24,800 bases of DNA, from contig JBEVEP010000056.1 in assembly GCA_040512755.1 (NCBI GenBank), positions 1 to 24,800 of the forward strand, given 5' to 3'. This document shows positions 23,589 to 24,800 of this stretch, piece after piece. Source of the DNA: JBEVEP01 sp040512755 (GTDB lineage: Bacteria > Pseudomonadota > Alphaproteobacteria > Rhizobiales > Rhizobiaceae). The notes beneath the pieces were generated by a model that had not been told where the DNA came from, did not search any database, and was given only the letters and a program-made list of their open reading frames with translations. Both the position numbers and the translations under genes were made by a program. Every line of letters begins with the position of its first letter. Positions within the stretch are counted from its first letter, which is position 1.

Positions 23589-24800
23589 ATGCAAGGCTTT
23601 CCGGACGATATGCCCTTCTTCGACGAGGATGCGCCTCCGCGTGGCGCCTCCGCGCGTCCTGTTGGCGCGCCGTCCGGCATAGCCGCCCGCGCCATGGCCG
23701 CGCGTCAGGGTGCTGCCCCGCGTTATCTCGAGGGCCTCAATCCGGAGCAGCGGCTTGCCGTCGAGACGACGGAAGGCCCGGTACTGGTGCTGGCGGGCGC
23801 CGGAACCGGCAAGACCCGTGTGCTCACCTCCCGCATTGCTCATATCCTGGCCACCGGTCTTGCATTCCCGAGCCAGATCCTGGCCGTGACTTTCACCAAC
23901 AAGGCCGCGCGCGAGATGAAGTCCCGCATCGGCGTGCTGGTCGGCGAGGCCATCGAGGGCATGCCTTGGCTCGGCACGTTCCATTCCATCGGGGTCAAGC
24001 TGCTGCGGCGACATGCGGAACTTGCCGGGCTGAAGAGCGATTTCACCATTCTCGACGCCGACGACGTCGTGCGGCTCCTCAAGCAGCTCATCCAGGCCGA
24101 GGGGCTGGATGACAAGCGCTGGCCGGCGCGCCAGTTCGCCATGATGATCGACGGCTGGAAGAACAAGGGCCTCGGCCCCGCTGAGATCCCCGAGGGCGAC
24201 GCACGCGCCTTCGCCAATGGCAGGGGCCGGCAGCTTTTCCAGGCCTATCAGGACCGGCTGACGACGCTGAATGCCTGCGATTTCGGTGACCTGCTTTGCC
24301 ATCCGATCCGCATTTTCCGCGCCTATCCGGATGTGCTGAAGGAATATCACCGCAAATTCAAATACATATTGGTCGATGAGTATCAGGATACCAACACCGC
24401 GCAATATATGTGGTTGCGCCTGCTGGCACAAAGGCCGGAGCCATCGCGCCGCCCCTCATCCCCTGCCGGACCTTCTCCCCGTGAAGAGCGGGGAGAAGGA
24501 GGAAGCGGCAACGCCGACGCCCCCCTCTCCCCGTCCTTGCGGGGTGAGGGGCAAGTTCGTGAGCATGCCCATCCGGCCGAAGGCCGCATGCCCGACCGGG
24601 CCGAGCCGTTGCGAGGCCCACGCGGAGTCGGTGAGCGAAGCGAACTCGGCGCGAGCGACAAGAGAGTCAACATCTGCTGTGTCGGCGATGACGATCAGTC
24701 GATCTATGGCTGGCGCGGAGCGGAGGTCGACAACATCCTGCGGTTCGAGAAGGATTTTCCCGGCGCAAAGGTCATCCGGCTGGAGCGGAATTACCGGTCC
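23589..24800 (+). CDS. uvrD: UvrD/PcrA-family DNA helicase (5' part, runs off the window)
   Basis: Superfamily 1A 3'-to-5' DNA helicase acting in excision and mismatch repair. 404 codons are in the window without a stop. After a disordered N-terminus (1-46), the motifs come in order: Q motif region YLEGLNPEQRLAV (47-59), Walker A GAGTGKTR (70-77), Ia TFTNKAAREM (101-110), GTFHSIG (129-135), motif II LVDEYQDTN (261-269), motif III GDDDQSIYGWRGA (366-378) and motif IV RLERNYRS (397-404). Between motifs II and III, residues about 285-358 are an extra Pro/Arg/Gly/Glu-rich block encoded by a hairpin repeat; without it the normal LLAQRP...VNICCVGDDDQ spacing would be restored. The frame is kept, so the gene looks functional. 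ATG 23589 has a weak ribosome site; ATG 23610 is an alternative. The missing 3' part should hold motifs V-VI and the C-terminal domain. Confidence 0.93.
   Translation, partial: MQGFPDDMPFFDEDAPPRGASARPVGAPSGIAARAMAARQGAAPRYLEGLNPEQRLAVETTEGPVLVLAGAGTGKTRVLTSRIAHILATGLAFPSQILAVTFTNKAAREMKSRIGVLVGEAIEGMPWLGTFHSIGVKLLRRHAELAGLKSDFTILDADDVVRLLKQLIQAEGLDDKRWPARQFAMMIDGWKNKGLGPAEIPEGDARAFANGRGRQLFQAYQDRLTTLNACDFGDLLCHPIRIFRAYPDVLKEYHRKFKYILVDEYQDTNTAQYMWLRLLAQRPEPSRRPSSPAGPSPREERGEGGSGNADAPLSPSLRGEGQVREHAHPAEGRMPDRAEPLRGPRGVGERSELGASDKRVNICCVGDDDQSIYGWRGAEVDNILRFEKDFPGAKVIRLERNYRS
24441..24662 (+). repeat. In-frame hairpin repeat inserted in uvrD
   Basis: A 222-base block (74 codons) with stacked inverted repeats. 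First, a perfect 11-bp stem CCTTCTCCCCG (24471-24481) with CGGGGAGAAGG (24489-24499), loop of 7. Second, CCCCTCTCCCCG (24522-24533) with CGGGGTGAGGGG (24540-24551), one T-T mismatch, loop TCCTTG. Third, CGGCC/GGCCG (24574-24578 with 24582-24586). A tail of GAGCGAAGCGAA-type sequence completes it. Such hairpin mosaics are typical of intergenic repeats in rhizobial genomes. The ends are estimated from where normal UvrD sequence stops and resumes. Confidence 0.75.

Noticed and set aside
23571..24431. 286-codon open frame on the minus strand
   Set aside because: It is antisense to the uvrD gene, which has helicase motifs throughout on the plus strand.
24441..24662. Reading the extra uvrD segment as a frameshift or a broken gene
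   Set aside because: The frame is open through the segment and helicase motifs III and IV follow in the same frame, so the gene is interrupted but intact.
24441..24662. Repeated hairpins as a CRISPR array
   Set aside because: The hairpins differ in sequence and spacing, there are no evenly spaced direct repeats, and no cas genes are present.

Overview
The window looks like chromosomal core DNA of an alphaproteobacterium of the order Hyphomicrobiales (Rhizobiales), probably close to Mesorhizobium or other Phyllobacteriaceae. The reasons are the high G+C coding bias, a circularly permuted two-piece tmRNA of alphaproteobacterial type with tag ANDNYAEARLAA, the alpha-type SspB followed by DUF4169 and ribbon-helix-helix genes, the hflK-hflC-DUF2065-degP order, the miaA/serB divergence, and long palindromic intergenic repeats. 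No prophage, insertion sequence, CRISPR array, tRNA or rRNA gene was seen.

Layout. 1-2093: a HerA/DUF87-type ATPase on the + strand, preceded by a non-coding stretch. 2274-4129 (-): a membrane diguanylate cyclase downstream of miaA. 4107-5563 (+): serB and a GNAT acetyltransferase, coupled by an ATGA overlap; the serB and miaA 5' ends overlap head to head. 5683-9625 (-): hflK, hflC, a DUF2065 protein and degP, an envelope protein-quality-control cluster with a good sigma-70-like promoter ahead of hflK. 9779-11162 (-): thyA and folA, the dTMP/folate pair. 11379-11690 (-): a DUF2853 protein. 11861-13303 (+): the tmRNA gene ssrA, then sspB, DUF4169 and a ribbon-helix-helix protein. 13404-17312 (-): a 1302-residue AsmA-family protein with a long charged helical tail. 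17397-18815 (-): an FAD-linked oxidase of the D-lactate dehydrogenase type. 18943-19428 (+): a hotdog thioesterase. 19725-20153 (+): an LprI-like secreted protein. 20221-21292 (-): an Lrp/AsnC regulator followed by a cupin. 21396-22277 (+): an EamA exporter divergent from the regulator. 22437-23312 (-): a Tat-exported dienelactone hydrolase. 23589-24800 (+): the 5' two-thirds or so of a UvrD/PcrA helicase gene that runs off the window.

Genes that act together. tmRNA tags stalled nascent chains, and SspB delivers ssrA-tagged proteins to ClpXP, so 11861-12882 holds both the tag source and its adaptor. HflK/HflC (FtsH modulators) and DegP share one strand and one locus. ThyA oxidises methylene-tetrahydrofolate to dihydrofolate, which FolA reduces again. 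The Lrp/EamA pair has the usual layout of a regulated amino-acid exporter.

Most unusual points. (1) A 222-bp block of GC-rich hairpins lies in frame inside uvrD between helicase motifs II and III (24441-24662) and adds about 74 residues. (2) A 165-bp imperfect palindrome (22275-22439) separates two convergent genes and supplies the TAG stop codon of both. (3) A permuted tmRNA gene that protein-only annotation would miss sits directly upstream of sspB. Nothing here amounts to a wholly new defence or metabolic system; the novelty lies in the repeats, the RNA gene and a few gene overlaps.
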